DNA of 64,000 nt from Rheinheimera riviphila (GTDB taxonomy: Bacteria > Pseudomonadota > Gammaproteobacteria > Enterobacterales > Alteromonadaceae): the NCBI RefSeq assembly GCF_004005945.1, contig NZ_SACS01000002.1, positions 265,791-329,790 of the forward strand, read 5' to 3'. A program made the translations under genes and the position numbers. Under the pieces are notes generated by a model. It had not been told where the DNA came from. It did not search any database and saw only the letters and a program-made list of their open reading frames with translations. Below, piece by piece: positions 1 to 10,139 of this stretch. How positions within the stretch are numbered: the stretch's first letter is position 1; the number at the start of each line of letters is the position of its first letter.

Positions 1-516
1 GGCGCGGACTAAATGATCGCTGGCTGCTTTGGAGGCAGAATACGGGCTACTTGGCGCATATGGTGTTTGTTCAGTGAATAAATCATCGGTGCCATGCAAA
101 TCGCCGTACACTTCATCAGTCGAGATGTGATGAAAACGAAATGCTGCTTGCCTTGCTGAATCAAGCGACCGCCAATACTGGCGGCACGCTTCAAGCAAGC
201 TGTAAGTGCCAACAATATTGGTATGAATAAAGTCAGCCGGCCCATCAATAGAGCGGTCGACATGGCTCTCTGCCGCCAGATGCATCACCAGATCAGGCTG
301 ATAAGATTGCAGTACTTCTGACACGCTGGCGCTCTGTGTGATATCAAGCTGCACAAAGCTATATCGCGGATTGCTGCTGACATCGGCCAGCGACTGTAAA
401 TTGCCGGCATAAGTCAGCTTATCAAGATTCATCACTGAATCATTCGTCTGTTGAATGATATACCGAACCAGCGCTGAGCCGATAAAACCGGCTCCGCCTG
501 TCACTAAAATTTTCAA
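1..516 (-). CDS. rfbB: dTDP-glucose 4,6-dehydratase, N-terminal part (cut by window edge)
   Basis: Converts dTDP-D-glucose to dTDP-4-keto-6-deoxy-D-glucose, the branch point to dTDP-rhamnose and other deoxysugars; cytosolic. The first 172 codons are visible. They show the NAD-binding start [15 protein letters not shown], the DKLTYAGN segment, [12 protein letters not shown], the STDEVYGD motif with catalytic Thr-Asp-Glu, and the SPYSASKA motif with the catalytic Tyr and Lys. The rest lies left of the window. The start is TTG at 516: it gives exactly the family N-terminus and is preceded by AGAGAG. It is the last visible gene of the minus-strand polysaccharide group, 54 bases after tviB. Function is very secure; which deoxysugar is made cannot be told. 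Confidence 0.95.
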   Translation of the reverse strand, partial: MKILVTGGAGFIGSALVRYIIQQTNDSVMNLDKLTYAGNLQSLADVSSNPRYSFVQLDITQSASVSEVLQSYQPDLVMHLAAESHVDRSIDGPADFIHTNIVGTYSLLEACRQYWRSLDSARQAAFRFHHISTDEVYGDLHGTDDLFTEQTPYAPSSPYSASKAASDHLVRA

Positions 517-570
517 ATTTACTCTCTTTCTGTCAAAACTTTACCACGGTAGTTCTGCTGTTCCCTGTGC

Positions 571-1848
571 CTACAAACGTAAGTCACTTTCAGCAACACT
601 CAACACATATTTTAAGTCGTACAGCACATGGTCGTTTTTACCAAAGGCACGAATGCCGCTGGCTGCCAGTTGCCGGAATTGCTGATGTGCCACGGCCAAA
701 ATCACTGCGTCGTAACTGCCTGGCACTGGTGTGGCGACCGGGGTCAGGCCATATTCGTGTTGTGCTTCTGCTGCATCAACCCAAGGATCAAATACATCAG
801 GCTGCATGCCGTATTCCTTGAGCTCAGCTAAAATATCAACCACTTTGGTGTTACGGATATCGGGGCAATTTTCTTTGAACGTCAGACCCAAAACCAGCAC
901 TTTGGCGCCGGAAACAGTGATTTGCTGTTTAATCATCTGCTTCACCAATTGCGACACCACATACTTGGCCATGCCATCATTGATCCGGCGTCCGGCCAGA
1001 ATGACTTCCGGATGATAGCCAAGCGCTTGCGCTTTGTGCGTCAGGTAATACGGATCAACACCAATACAATGCCCGCCAACCAGGCCCGGACGGAACGGCA
1101 GGAAATTCCACTTGGTACCAGCGGCTAATAACACTTCTTCGGTGTCGATCCCCATCCGGTTAAAAATGACAGCCAACTCGTTAATTAACGCAATATTCAA
1201 ATCACGCTGGGTGTTTTCAATCACCTTGGCGGCTTCAGCGACTTTAATGCTGGAGGCTTTGTAAGTACCGGCGGTAATGATGCTGCGATAAACACCGTCG
1301 ACAAATTCGGCAATTTCCGGCGTCGAACCTGAAGTGACCTTTTTAATGGTGGTGACCCGGTGTTCTTTATCACCCGGATTAATCCGCTCCGGGCTGTAAC
1401 CGGCATAAAAGTCCTGATTAAATTTCAAACCGGAAATGCGTTCAATCACCGGAATACAATCTTCTTCAGTCGCACCAGGATAAACCGTGGACTCAAACAC
1501 CACCACATCACCGGCGCTAATCACTTTGCCCAGCGTTTCCGAAGCTTTAATCAGCGGTGTTAAATCGGGTTGCCGATGTTGATCGATGGGTGTTGGAACT
1601 GTAACGATATAAAAATTCGCTTGCCGTAAATCTGCTACATCGGCGCTGTAAGTCAGCTGGGTTGCTTCAGCCAGTTCTTCCGGGCTTACTTCCAACGTAT
1701 GATCCTGACCAGATTTCAGCTCGGCGATACGTCCTTTATTGATATCAAAACCCAAAGTGGCGAACTTTTTACCAAATTCCACTGCCAGCGGTAATCCGAC
1801 ATAACCAAGGCCGATAATGGCGATTTTAACAACGTCCGTTTTTATCAT
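571..1848 (-). CDS. tviB: UDP-N-acetylglucosamine 6-dehydrogenase (TviB/WbpO type)
   Basis: NAD-dependent four-electron oxidation of C6 of UDP-GlcNAc (or UDP-GalNAc) to the uronic acid, giving precursors for acidic capsule or O-antigen. 425 residues, the usual length. The Rossmann motif GLGYVG is at residues 13-18, the STVYPG segment at about 120-125, [10 protein letters not shown] at 151-160, and the catalytic Cys261 lies in [12 protein letters not shown]. The C-terminal UDP-binding part contains [11 protein letters not shown]. It resembles Salmonella TviB closely throughout, more than the UDP-glucose dehydrogenase also present here. Its start overlaps the stop of the Wzz-like gene by four bases (ATGA), so the two are translationally coupled. 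With the epimerase at 7276 it should supply UDP-GalNAcA. Substrate choice is inferred from the family. Confidence 0.93.
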   Translation of the reverse strand: MIKTDVVKIAIIGLGYVGLPLAVEFGKKFATLGFDINKGRIAELKSGQDHTLEVSPEELAEATQLTYSADVADLRQANFYIVTVPTPIDQHRQPDLTPLIKASETLGKVISAGDVVVFESTVYPGATEEDCIPVIERISGLKFNQDFYAGYSPERINPGDKEHRVTTIKKVTSGSTPEIAEFVDGVYRSIITAGTYKASSIKVAEAAKVIENTQRDLNIALINELAVIFNRMGIDTEEVLLAAGTKWNFLPFRPGLVGGHCIGVDPYYLTHKAQALGYHPEVILAGRRINDGMAKYVVSQLVKQMIKQQITVSGAKVLVLGLTFKENCPDIRNTKVVDILAELKEYGMQPDVFDPWVDAAEAQHEYGLTPVATPVPGSYDAVILAVAHQQFRQLAASGIRAFGKNDHVLYDLKYVLSVAESDLRL

Positions 1849-2789
1849 TGTCCAGTACCTTTGTTGACTGCAGGAGTCTTATTGGCGAATAGTAATAAAT
1901 ACAACATGATGAATATCAAAAATAAAAAGCAATGCACCACCACGGTGAGCAAAACGATCACTGATCGGAACGGCCCGGATTTCACTTCTGGCAAATATGG
2001 CGGATCGATCATTTTGAACACATAATCCTTGCGCGCATTGGCCATCGTCAATGTTTTGGTGTGCTCTTCAAGCAAACTGAATAGTAAGTTTTTAACTTCC
2101 ACCAGTTGCGTTTTGTCCATTTGCTCGTTGATATACTTGATTGCTGACTCTGCTTCCGCAATGTCCTGAGCACGCATCACGTCATTTATTTCTTTGATGT
2201 ATAAAGACAACCAAGCCTGGCTCAGCTTTGGCGACACAAATTCAAACGAAACGGTGACAATGCCGGTTAACTTGTCCTGACTGCTGCCGAATCGTTTCAC
2301 AAATGCTTCATAACCTTCTTGCATTGACGGCTCTGCCGTTCGTAATTCAACATCCGGCCGGATCCAACGACCCGTTTCTGTGTCAATAAGCTCTGGATCT
2401 AACAACAACTGATCGGTGTGCTGGTCCCAGCGATAACCGGCGACGATCGGGGTCAGAATTTGGTATTTTTCAGCAAAATCACTAAAAAACTGCCGCGAAC
2501 GCATGGTTTCCAGTGCAATCACTGATTTCTTTTCACCACCAGCACCAAGGCTGATCCCAGCAATTGCAGAAACACTACTTAATTGACTGGCGAGTCCACC
2601 GGCTTTGCCTTGTGATTCATTTGCGGCAACTATTCTTGCTTCCGAGCGATAAAGATTCGGTAGCTGCAAACTATAAAAAACGGCACATCCAACACTGATG
2701 ATGAGGGACAGCAACAACCAGACTTTGTTTCTCCAGGCGAGCTGGAATATCAACGTCAGACTCACCTGATCATCCCGATACTTTTCCAC
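1845..2789 (-). CDS. Wzz-family chain-length determinant / polysaccharide co-polymerase
   Basis: Inner-membrane protein that sets polysaccharide chain length with the Wzy polymerase. About 314 residues with the expected two-helix plan: TM1 near residues 20-42, a periplasmic part, and TM2 near the C-terminus ([19 protein letters not shown]) preceded by the proline-rich [12 protein letters not shown] typical of the family. No tyrosine-kinase domain follows TM2. I chose the GTG at 2789: AAAGGG sits nine bases upstream and it begins 16 bases after the stop of the export gene. A longer reading from 2846 would overlap that gene and add hydrophobic residues foreign to the family. The stop overlaps the tviB start. 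Whether it serves O-antigen or capsule is not decidable from sequence. Confidence 0.85.
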   Translation of the reverse strand: MEKYRDDQVSLTLIFQLAWRNKVWLLLSLIISVGCAVFYSLQLPNLYRSEARIVAANESQGKAGGLASQLSSVSAIAGISLGAGGEKKSVIALETMRSRQFFSDFAEKYQILTPIVAGYRWDQHTDQLLLDPELIDTETGRWIRPDVELRTAEPSMQEGYEAFVKRFGSSQDKLTGIVTVSFEFVSPKLSQAWLSLYIKEINDVMRAQDIAEAESAIKYINEQMDKTQLVEVKNLLFSLLEEHTKTLTMANARKDYVFKMIDPPYLPEVKSGPFRSVIVLLTVVVHCFLFLIFIMLYLLLFANKTPAVNKGTGQ

Positions 2790-2805
2790 TTCAGCTATCC
2801 CTTTG

Positions 2806-5604
2806 TTAATTCGTAATATTATTAACGGCGGCAAGTGCGACAACACTTTGCGAAATGATCGACGTTACTTTGGTCCATAAAGATAATCTGGTGGTGTAGT
2901 CGGTATCCAGCGGCACAACGATGGTATCACCCGGCAGTAAAGTCTGAGTGCTGACTTCAAACCATGAACCCCGGTTTGGTACAAACACTGAACCATCGGC
3001 TCTGATTACGTAGACACGCTCATCGTCAGCCCGTTTGCGGTAACCACCAGCCAGCTGCAAATAATCATCAACCGACATCCCACTGCGGAACCTATGACTT
3101 GACGCGTGTTGAACTTCGCCAACAACCGACACCGTGGTCTGATTGTAAGGCACATATAGCTCATCCCCTTCTTCCACTAACATATCAAAGTCAGGATCGG
3201 CTTTAAGTACCGCGTTCAGATCGATAACCAACCGACCAATTGGCCTGGCTTTTTCAATTTCTGCAATCATCATAATTGCATCTTCCGGTTTGGTCTGAGC
3301 GGTTTCTTCTTCGGCAGAAAGGTTTTTGGCCGCGATATCAGAGCGCAGTTGTTGCATCAGTTTTGAGAGTTGCATCGATTCCTGTTCACGAATTTGCTGT
3401 CTGGTAAAAATAGTCCCTGCCGCAAAAGCATCATTGGTCAGGCCGCCAGCGCGGGCTAACACTTGCGATAACTTTTCGCCTTGCTGAATGGCATAGGTCC
3501 CTGGAAATTTTACCTGTCCGGAAATTCTGATCGTGCGTTCGATGTTCCAATCAGGAACGGCAAACACAGTCAACCGGTCACGACTGAACACCGGTTGCTT
3601 AGCAGCACCTTGCAGTACATCCGTCAGATTGACCGCGATATGCTGGATCCGTAAACCAGACTGAACTTCACTTTGACTGACAGAACGGGTGATTTCTGCT
3701 CGTTCCAGATAAGCGCTGTCGTTTAAACCGCCTGCTGCAATCAGCAGTTCGGCCACAGTTGCATTTTCGACCAATGGATATTCGCCTGGCACTTTAACTT
3801 CACCCTGCACCGTCACGAGCTGCGTTGCAGAATTAAACTTGGCTTGTTGTTTGAGCTTCTGCAGCAACGGATACAACAACTCAGTGCGGGTCAGATGCGC
3901 TGATAACTTCAGCGCCTGAGCATCAAAATACAATTGCTTAAACAAGTCATTCAACAAAAACTTCAGATAAGCCTGATGCTCTGCTTTTTGCGGTACTTTC
4001 GGCAGTTCTGGCTTAATACCTGGCTTGCGAACCGGTTCAACCACTTTTTCTGACAAAATCGAAAACGCCTGTGTGGATAAATTGGCGACATCTAGTACAA
4101 AAGGTAATGGCGCTTTTTCGTCCAACTCCGGCTCGGTTTTGGCGAACAGTTGGCGCTCCGGGTACTGTTTTTTTAGTTTAGTAAACAGATACTGATCAAG
4201 TTCAGGCCGGGCGTAGGTTTCTTCACCATGATGGAAAATCAGAATCAAATCACGGGCTGATAAATTCAGGTTATCTGCACTTTCCGGATGGGTAATGGCT
4301 TTACCCAGATTAAATTGTACAACCTTTAACTCACCGAGTTCGGAAGTCTCACGCACGACCAAGGCATAATCCAAATCGACAGTTAAATGCAAATCTGACC
4401 ACAGTGAATTCAGCAGGTTGCTGACTTTGATCCCCGGAAACCAGGCATATTGACCAGGACGTACCACGGCCCCTGCCATCGTGACGATATTTTCGACCCG
4501 CTTTGAGGTCAGACCAATTCGCAGTACATCACCACTTTTAACCAGCACCTGTTGATCGGCGGTTTTGGTTAAATCGAGATTTAATAGGGTACGGACATTC
4601 AGTTCATTAAACCGCTCTAACACCACCGAACGCGGAAATGCACCTGCTTTGCTACCGCCGGCCATTTCAACCAGCTGCCGGACAGACTCGCCGGCTTTTA
4701 CTTCGTACAAGGCCGGCCGTTGTACTTCACCAGCAACTTCAGCCATCGCTTTAACCGGTGCCACAAAAATGACATCGCCGTGGCGTAAATGTACATCCTG
4801 GGTCGAATCACCACGCAATAACAAACTATACAAATCAAATTGCGCGACTTCAGCTCCTGCTCTCTTGATACTGATTTCACGCAAACTGCCAATGTCGCTG
4901 ACGCCACCGGCCACGAACAAAGCCTGAGTCACGGTCGACAATGCCGATACGGTATAACTACCGGGAAACTTCGCTTCGCCAGCAACAAACACATTGATCG
5001 TACGGAGTTTACCCATACTAATGGCCACTTCAACGCCAATATTTTCTGCAGATAATCGACTACTGATAAGAGCCTTGGCCTTGGCAAAACTCAGGCCTGC
5101 GACCTGGACCGGACTGAATCCAGGAATATGTAAACTGCCATCCCGGTTTACCGTGACGGTTTCCTCGGCAGTTTGTTTACCGTAAACCTGCACCAGTAAT
5201 TCGTCATCTGGTCCCAAAATATAAGTATCTGGTACCGGAACATTGCCGACCGGCGCAAAAGTGCTGATCGTTGAATCAAATAATTTCATGCCATATCGTT
5301 CAGGCACTGTCGGGTCTTTTTCTTCTTCGTCCGATTTTAGTTGTTCGTCAAAGCGTTCCATTGGCTGCAACGGATCTGTCGGGTCGATATCCGTTTCTTC
5401 ACCTGGCAATTTGGTGGTTTTTGTAGGTTTTTCGGTAAGCACCGACAAGTCAAAGCCGTATTGTTTGGCAATTTTTTGTTGCTCAGCGCGTGGGAGTTTT
5501 TTCAATTGTGCAATCATGGCCGGAGATGGTGTGGCTGCATACGAGGGAGCTGCGAAACTGAGCACAACCAACACAACCATCAACTTTTTAACTAAATCCA
5601 ACAC
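2806..5604 (-). CDS. Large periplasmic/outer-membrane polysaccharide export protein with about six SLBB domains
   Basis: Likely the export channel or channel-associated protein for the polysaccharide made by the surrounding genes. 932 residues, far longer than Wza (about 380). A signal peptide ends near residue 23 (SYA then ATPSP) with no lipobox cysteine, so it is not a Wza-type lipoprotein. The Poly_export domain is at about 124-200 (YILGPDDELLVQVYG). SLBB-type repeats begin near residues 204 (VFVAGEAKFPGSY), 287 (AEVAGEVQRPALY), 374 (VTMAGAVVRPGQY), 597 (VTVQGEVKVPGEY), 692 (IRISGQVKFPGTY) and 825 (VSVVGEVQHASSH). The GTG start is supported by GGAG seven bases upstream. First gene of the unit with the Wzz-like gene and tviB. 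The family is clear; the exact transport role is inferred. Confidence 0.88.
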   Translation of the reverse strand: MLDLVKKLMVVLVVLSFAAPSYAATPSPAMIAQLKKLPRAEQQKIAKQYGFDLSVLTEKPTKTTKLPGEETDIDPTDPLQPMERFDEQLKSDEEEKDPTVPERYGMKLFDSTISTFAPVGNVPVPDTYILGPDDELLVQVYGKQTAEETVTVNRDGSLHIPGFSPVQVAGLSFAKAKALISSRLSAENIGVEVAISMGKLRTINVFVAGEAKFPGSYTVSALSTVTQALFVAGGVSDIGSLREISIKRAGAEVAQFDLYSLLLRGDSTQDVHLRHGDVIFVAPVKAMAEVAGEVQRPALYEVKAGESVRQLVEMAGGSKAGAFPRSVVLERFNELNVRTLLNLDLTKTADQQVLVKSGDVLRIGLTSKRVENIVTMAGAVVRPGQYAWFPGIKVSNLLNSLWSDLHLTVDLDYALVVRETSELGELKVVQFNLGKAITHPESADNLNLSARDLILIFHHGEETYARPELDQYLFTKLKKQYPERQLFAKTEPELDEKAPLPFVLDVANLSTQAFSILSEKVVEPVRKPGIKPELPKVPQKAEHQAYLKFLLNDLFKQLYFDAQALKLSAHLTRTELLYPLLQKLKQQAKFNSATQLVTVQGEVKVPGEYPLVENATVAELLIAAGGLNDSAYLERAEITRSVSQSEVQSGLRIQHIAVNLTDVLQGAAKQPVFSRDRLTVFAVPDWNIERTIRISGQVKFPGTYAIQQGEKLSQVLARAGGLTNDAFAAGTIFTRQQIREQESMQLSKLMQQLRSDIAAKNLSAEEETAQTKPEDAIMMIAEIEKARPIGRLVIDLNAVLKADPDFDMLVEEGDELYVPYNQTTVSVVGEVQHASSHRFRSGMSVDDYLQLAGGYRKRADDERVYVIRADGSVFVPNRGSWFEVSTQTLLPGDTIVVPLDTDYTTRLSLWTKVTSIISQSVVALAAVNNITN

Positions 5605-5899
5605 GCTTTTACTCCAGAATCAGTATTCGTTTTTCCGAAAAATAACAGCCGAATTGCCGATGACATCGGCATCATAAGGCCGATGGCCATTCCGGCCATT
5701 TCAGAAAGGACTGCCATTCTACACGCGATAACAAAAGATAGGCGAGCCTTTTCCATGTTACCTTTTGTTATCGATTAAAGAGTAATCAACAACTAAAGCA
5801 CTAAATTATTACACTGTTTGGCGTATACCCGTCATCCTTGAAGATGCGGGGTTAGATCCGGACTAGACAAATAGTGCCGGACCTCGCTTCTACTACAGA
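5605..5899. promoter_or_regulatory. Intergenic leader before the export operon with three inverted repeats
   Basis: The 295 bases between ugd and the export gene hold no credible gene. A perfect 12-base inverted repeat, CGATAACAAAAG at 5726-5737 and CTTTTGTTATCG at 5762-5773, surrounds 24 bases. Nearer the export gene are two short GC-rich hairpins, GCCGAT/ATCGGC at 5656-5670 and ATGGCC/GGCCAT at 5683-5699. The large repeat looks like an operator or an RNA stem in the 5' leader; the small ones could act as attenuator stems. No clear -35/-10 pair was identified. The stretch at 5821-5850 resembles dispersed GTATACCCGTCATCCTT-type repeats of gammaproteobacteria. Confidence 0.4.
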
Positions 5900-7240
5900 T
5901 CAGAACTGCTTCACACTGTCACCACGGCCAATGGCATAATAGGTAAACCCCAGCTCTCTTAAGCGCGAAGGTTCAAACAAGTTGCGGCCATCGACGATCA
6001 CTGGTTGTTTTAACTGTTGTTTTAACACAGAAAAATCAGGTGAACGGAAGCTTTTCCATTCGGTGCAAATCACCAGCACATCAGCATTTTGTAAAGCGGC
6101 TTCTTTGGTTCCGACCAGCTTTAAGTCAGCACGGGAACCATAAATGCGCTGAGTTTCTTCCATTGCTTCCGGATCAAAAGCCTGCACTGTGGCACCGGCC
6201 TGCCATAAACTTTCCATCAGTACCCGGCTGGACGCTTCACGCATATCATCGGTGTTGGGTTTAAAACTCAAACCCCAGATGGCAATGGTTTTCCCTTGCA
6301 AATCACCGGCAAAATGCTGCTGCAAAAAGCCAAACAGCTTGTGTTTTTGCTGATTGTTGACCGCTTCAACCGACTTAAGCAGCTGAGTGTTGTAGCCGGT
6401 TTGCTCTGCGGTTTTAATCAGCGCCTGCACGTCTTTCGGGAAACAGGACCCACCATAACCACAGCCAGGATAGATAAAATGATAACCAATCCGTGGATCC
6501 GAACCGATGCCATGACGGACTTGTTCAATGTCCGCACCGAGCAATTCGGCTAAATTCGACATCTCATTCATAAAGCTGATTTTCGTCGCCAGCATACAGT
6601 TAGCGGCGTATTTGGTCAGTTCAGCACTGCGGATATCCATCACGATAATTTTGTCGTGATTGCGGTTAAACGGCATATAAAGCTCACGCAACAGTTTCTC
6701 CGCCCAAGGATTATCAGTCCCCAGAATAATCCGATCCGGACGCTGACAATCAGCAACCGCCGCCCCTTCCTTCAGAAATTCCGGGTTAGACACAACGGCG
6801 AATTGAAGATCCTGTTGTCGGGTTTTCAGCGTCGTTGTCAGCACTGCTTTGACTTTGTCACCGGTGCCAACCGGTACTGTCGACTTATTAATCACCACTT
6901 TAGGGCTGGTCATATGTGTAGCGATGGTGCTGGCAACCGCTAAAACGTACTTTAAATCAGCGGAGCCATCTTCGTCCGGCGGCGTGCCAACGGCAATAAA
7001 CTGCAATTCGCCGAAGGCAACACCAGCAGCGCCATCGGTGGTGAACTGCAGCAAACCTTGCGCGACACCTTGTTGTACCAGCGCCGATAAGCCGGGTTCA
7101 TAAATCGGAATAATACCGGCTTGTAAATCAGCGACCCGTTTGGGATTGACGTCAACACAACAGACCTGATGACCAGCTTCAGCCAATACCGCAGCCTGCA
7201 CCAGTCCCACATAACCAATCCCAAAAACAGTAACTTTCAT
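5900..7240 (-). CDS. ugd: UDP-glucose 6-dehydrogenase
   Basis: Oxidises UDP-glucose to UDP-glucuronic acid with two NAD+, feeding acidic exopolysaccharide. 446 residues, normal for the family. GIGYVG at residues 7-12 binds [16 protein letters not shown] is at about 84-96, STVPVGTG at 120-127, [11 protein letters not shown] at 151-161, and the catalytic Cys266 is in GGSCFPKD. The start is ATG 7240, where the product begins [10 protein letters not shown] and AGGAAAG precedes it; a longer upstream reading adds non-homologous residues. It follows the epimerase gene by 35 bases, so the two are probably co-transcribed. It is a different branch from TviB: here the Cys motif is GGSCFPKD, in TviB GGHCIGVD. 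Confidence 0.95.
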   Translation of the reverse strand: MKVTVFGIGYVGLVQAAVLAEAGHQVCCVDVNPKRVADLQAGIIPIYEPGLSALVQQGVAQGLLQFTTDGAAGVAFGELQFIAVGTPPDEDGSADLKYVLAVASTIATHMTSPKVVINKSTVPVGTGDKVKAVLTTTLKTRQQDLQFAVVSNPEFLKEGAAVADCQRPDRIILGTDNPWAEKLLRELYMPFNRNHDKIIVMDIRSAELTKYAANCMLATKISFMNEMSNLAELLGADIEQVRHGIGSDPRIGYHFIYPGCGYGGSCFPKDVQALIKTAEQTGYNTQLLKSVEAVNNQQKHKLFGFLQQHFAGDLQGKTIAIWGLSFKPNTDDMREASSRVLMESLWQAGATVQAFDPEAMEETQRIYGSRADLKLVGTKEAALQNADVLVICTEWKSFRSPDFSVLKQQLKQPVIVDGRNLFEPSRLRELGFTYYAIGRGDSVKQF

Positions 7241-7275
7241 GAACTTTCCTGTGTATGAAGGCCTACGCCTATAAA

Positions 7276-8289
7276 TCAATTGTGGCTAATATACCACGGC
7301 ATCGCAATGTCTAAACCGGCGCTTAAAGTATGGCTTGGCACGTATCCGAGCAACTGCCCTGCTTTACTGACATCGGCTTGTGAATGACGGACATCGCCAG
7401 CGCGAAACTCGCGATATACCGGCGAAGACGGGTATAACACGCCATTTTTGCTGAGCGTTTGCTGAATGGAGCGGAACAGGTCATTAAGCGTGGTGCGATC
7501 GCCGACGGCCACATTAAACACTTCACTTTGCCCCAGTTGCGTGGTCGCGGCCAGAATATTGGCCTGCACCGCATTGGCGACAAAACAAAAATCACGGCTG
7601 GTTTCGCCATCACCATTAATGGCAACGTCGTCACCTGCAATCATTGCCGCTGTCCATTTTGGGATCACCGCCGCATAAGCACCATTTGGGTCCTGGCGTG
7701 GGCCAAACACGTTAAAATAGCGCAGGCCGGTGCTGTGAAAGCCATAACAACGCGAAAATACATCGGCATACAGTTCGTTGACGTACTTAGTCACGGCATA
7801 GGGCGACAATGGCTTGCCAATGTTGGCTTCGACTTTTGGTAAGGCCGGATGGTCGCCATAAGTTGAGCTGGACGCTGCGTAGACAAAACCTTTGACACAA
7901 GCTTCTTTGGCCGCTTGTAACACGTTCAGAAAACCACTGATATTGGTGGCGTTCGTGGTAATAGGGTCGTTAATAGAACGGGGAACCGAACCTAAAGCTG
8001 CTTGATGCAGCACATAATCAACCCCCTGCACTGCTTGCTGACAGGCCGATAAGTCACGGATATCACCTTCAATCAAGCGAAAACGTTGCCATTGTTCAGC
8101 GCTGACTAAACTCTGCACTTCCGCCAGATTGTGCCGATGGCCGGTAGCAAAATTGTCGAGGCCAACCACGGTCTGGTCCAGCTTCAACAAAGTTTCTAAT
8201 AAATTCGAGCCAATAAAACCAGCACAGCCTGTCACCAGCCAGGTTTTTGGCGACGCTTGTAACAGCTGCTGTTGTTGTTGATATTTCAT
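7276..8289 (-). CDS. tviC: UDP-N-acetylglucosamine 4-epimerase (TviC/WbpP type)
   Basis: Extended short-chain dehydrogenase that epimerises C4 of UDP-GlcNAc or UDP-GlcNAcA to the galacto form. 337 residues. The NAD motif GCAGFIG is at 21-27, preceded by a glutamine-rich N-terminus, then [11 protein letters not shown] at 44-54, [11 protein letters not shown] at 95-105, the catalytic Ser/Thr in SSSTYGDHP near 140-148, and Tyr164 and Lys168 in [16 protein letters not shown] and [16 protein letters not shown] are signatures of the WbpP/TviC subgroup, not GalE. Upstream of ugd and downstream of the wecB terminator-like hairpin. With TviB it completes a UDP-GalNAcA route. The symbol tviC or wbpP is by family resemblance. 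Confidence 0.92.
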   Translation of the reverse strand: MKYQQQQQLLQASPKTWLVTGCAGFIGSNLLETLLKLDQTVVGLDNFATGHRHNLAEVQSLVSAEQWQRFRLIEGDIRDLSACQQAVQGVDYVLHQAALGSVPRSINDPITTNATNISGFLNVLQAAKEACVKGFVYAASSSTYGDHPALPKVEANIGKPLSPYAVTKYVNELYADVFSRCYGFHSTGLRYFNVFGPRQDPNGAYAAVIPKWTAAMIAGDDVAINGDGETSRDFCFVANAVQANILAATTQLGQSEVFNVAVGDRTTLNDLFRSIQQTLSKNGVLYPSSPVYREFRAGDVRHSQADVSKAGQLLGYVPSHTLSAGLDIAMPWYISHN

Positions 8290-8302
8290 ACAATCCTTCC
8301 AG

Positions 8303-8331
8303 AAAAACCTAAAACACCGGCCAGGCCGGTG
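8303..8331 (-). terminator. Rho-independent terminator after wecB
   Basis: On the minus strand CACCGGC and GCCGGTG form a perfect 7-bp GC-rich stem with a three-base loop (8315-8331). TTTTAGGTTTTT follows directly. It lies 22 bases past the wecB stop and before tviC, so wecB is probably separated at least in part from the genes downstream. Confidence 0.8.
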
Positions 8332-8352
8332 CAGTTCAGAAATAGTCGGTGA

Positions 8353-9483
8353 TTAACGTTTAAAATATTGCTTAATGGCGTCGGTGATCCGAAGACAAGC
8401 CTCGCCATCGCCATATGGGTTATGGGCGAAACTCATGCTTTGATAATATTGGCTGTCGGTCATCAATTTACTGACTTCACTGACAATCACCGCTTCATCG
8501 GTACCCACCAGTTTCACGGTACCGGCAGCAACAGCTTCCGGCCGCTCGGTGGTGTCACGCATCACCAGCACCGGTTTGCCCAGCGAAGGCGCTTCTTCCT
8601 GAATACCACCGGAATCGGTAAGTACCAGATAACTACGACTCATCAGATAGACAAACGGCAGATAATCTTGCGGCTCAATTAAATGCACATTCGGCGAGTT
8701 ACTTAATAAACGGAATACCGGTTCACGCACATTCGGGTTCAAATGCACCGGATACACCACGTCAGCATCCGGAAAACGTTCAGCAATAGTTTTAAGCGCG
8801 GCACAGATGTTTTCAAACCCTGAACCAAAGCTTTCGCGGCGATGGCCAGTCACCAGAATTAACCGGCGGCCGTCTGCGCCATAAGGAAATTTGCTGGCAA
8901 AATCAGCAGAAAGTGCTTTGTCGGCATCAATTTTCGCGACCACCTGGTGCAGCGCATCGATGACCGTATTGCCAGTGACAAACACTTTGGCCGGGTCGAC
9001 ATTTTCCGACAACAGATTTTGTTCTGAAGTTGAAGTTGGTGCGAAATGCAGGGTGGTGATGGCGCCGGTCAAACGACGGTTGGCTTCTTCCGGCCATGGA
9101 CTGTAGATATTGCCGGTACGCAGACCCGCTTCGACATGCCCAACGGCGGTTTTTTCATAATAACAAGCCAATGCCGCAGCAAAAGTAGTGCTGGTATCAC
9201 CATGCACCAACACGATGTCGGGTTGGAAGTCACGGAGGACTGGCTTGATATTTAATAGGATACTGGTGGAAACATCATATAAATCCTGGCCAGCTTTCAT
9301 AATGGCCAAATCATATTCGGGGACGATATGAAATAATTTCAGCACCTGATCTAACATTTCACGATGCTGGCCTGTCACACAGACCCTGCTCTCAATCGCT
9401 GGATCTTGTTTTAACAAATTGACCAAAGGGGCCATTTTAATTGCTTCAGGACGGGTTCCGAACACACTCAGCACTTTTAACAT
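8353..9483 (-). CDS. wecB: UDP-N-acetylglucosamine 2-epimerase (non-hydrolysing)
   Basis: Interconverts UDP-GlcNAc and UDP-ManNAc, the first step to ManNAc/ManNAcA residues in enterobacterial common antigen or O-antigen. 376 residues, the same length as E. coli Wec[12 protein letters not shown] is at residues 9-19, [10 protein letters not shown] near 36-45, then [18 protein letters not shown] and WPEEANRRL, and [17 protein letters not shown] near the UDP site. The start is ATG 9483: the product then begins [14 protein letters not shown] and GGAA precedes it. A longer reading from 9528 adds foreign residues. It is followed by a strong terminator hairpin, and the 190 bases upstream should hold its own promoter. 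No WecC-specific partner is visible, although TviB is related to WecC. Confidence 0.94.
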   Translation of the reverse strand: MLKVLSVFGTRPEAIKMAPLVNLLKQDPAIESRVCVTGQHREMLDQVLKLFHIVPEYDLAIMKAGQDLYDVSTSILLNIKPVLRDFQPDIVLVHGDTSTTFAAALACYYEKTAVGHVEAGLRTGNIYSPWPEEANRRLTGAITTLHFAPTSTSEQNLLSENVDPAKVFVTGNTVIDALHQVVAKIDADKALSADFASKFPYGADGRRLILVTGHRRESFGSGFENICAALKTIAERFPDADVVYPVHLNPNVREPVFRLLSNSPNVHLIEPQDYLPFVYLMSRSYLVLTDSGGIQEEAPSLGKPVLVMRDTTERPEAVAAGTVKLVGTDEAVIVSEVSKLMTDSQYYQSMSFAHNPYGDGEACLRITDAIKQYFKR

Positions 9484-9673
9484 AAGCAGATTCCATAGCT
9501 TAGCTTGCAACAGCTTGCAGCTTATCAAACCTCAGTTAAAAGTAACAGCGTTGCGGATGAACTCAGGGGGATTCTGGTTTGCGCACAAAATATGGATAAA
9601 ACGGGAGCAGCACAACAATCTTTATGACCAGTCTTTGTAACCAGCGAAGTTGGATTTGCCACAAATGATTGCG

Positions 9674-10126
9674 TTAACTGGTTTGCTGACGATGCAGATT
9701 GATCAAAAGTTCGGCTTCGGCGCGCGGTAATTCACATTCGCGCATCACTTCTTCGAGACCTGCGCCTAATTGCACCATCTTCACCGCGCGGCTGTAAAGC
9801 CTGGAATCAGGGTCAAATAACTGGATTTTTTGCTGATGTTCGGTCAGTTGCTCCAGCTCACTGGCCAGCGCCTGCTGATTAAACTCGATAGTCTGTAGGG
9901 CTTGTTCTAATTGCAGAATACGCTGACCAACGCCAATGACGCCGCTGCGCAGTTCTTCTAATTCGGCGCTTTGATTGGGTTGCTGTGCACTGACGCCGGC
10001 AATACGTTCTGCCAGCTGCCTGATTTGTTGCTGCTGCAATCGATGCTGCCAGACAACAAAAATAACCAGCAGTATTGCTACTGCCGGGATCACAACCATA
10101 GTTAACCATTCAAACGTCAGAGGCAC
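9674..10126 (-). CDS. DUF2802 membrane-anchored coiled-coil protein of the chemotaxis operon
   Basis: About 150 residues: one N-terminal transmembrane helix (VVIPAVAILLVIFVVW), then a glutamine-rich coiled coil, then a C-terminal segment DPDSRLYSRAVKMVQLGA and a short helix-turn-helix-like end (ELPRAEAELLINLHRQ). This matches the DUF2802 proteins found after cheW at the end of the Pseudomonas and Vibrio flagellar/chemotaxis operons. No molecular function is established. The GTG at 10126, 13 bases after the cheW stop, is the likely start; an ATG at 10099 is possible, and neither has a convincing ribosome site. It is the last gene of the long minus-strand unit. Confidence 0.75.
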   Translation of the reverse strand: MPLTFEWLTMVVIPAVAILLVIFVVWQHRLQQQQIRQLAERIAGVSAQQPNQSAELEELRSGVIGVGQRILQLEQALQTIEFNQQALASELEQLTEHQQKIQLFDPDSRLYSRAVKMVQLGAGLEEVMRECELPRAEAELLINLHRQQTS

Positions 10127-10139
10127 GGGATACGACCGG

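Noticed and set aside
5821..5895. Dispersed-repeat-like sequence with GTATACCCGTCATCCTT and two GTCCGG copies
   Set aside because: Only one copy is seen in this window, so repeat status cannot be supported here.
9500..9540. Direct repeat of AGCTTGCA upstream of wecB
   Set aside because: Two short imperfect copies only; may be chance and no promoter element could be placed with it.
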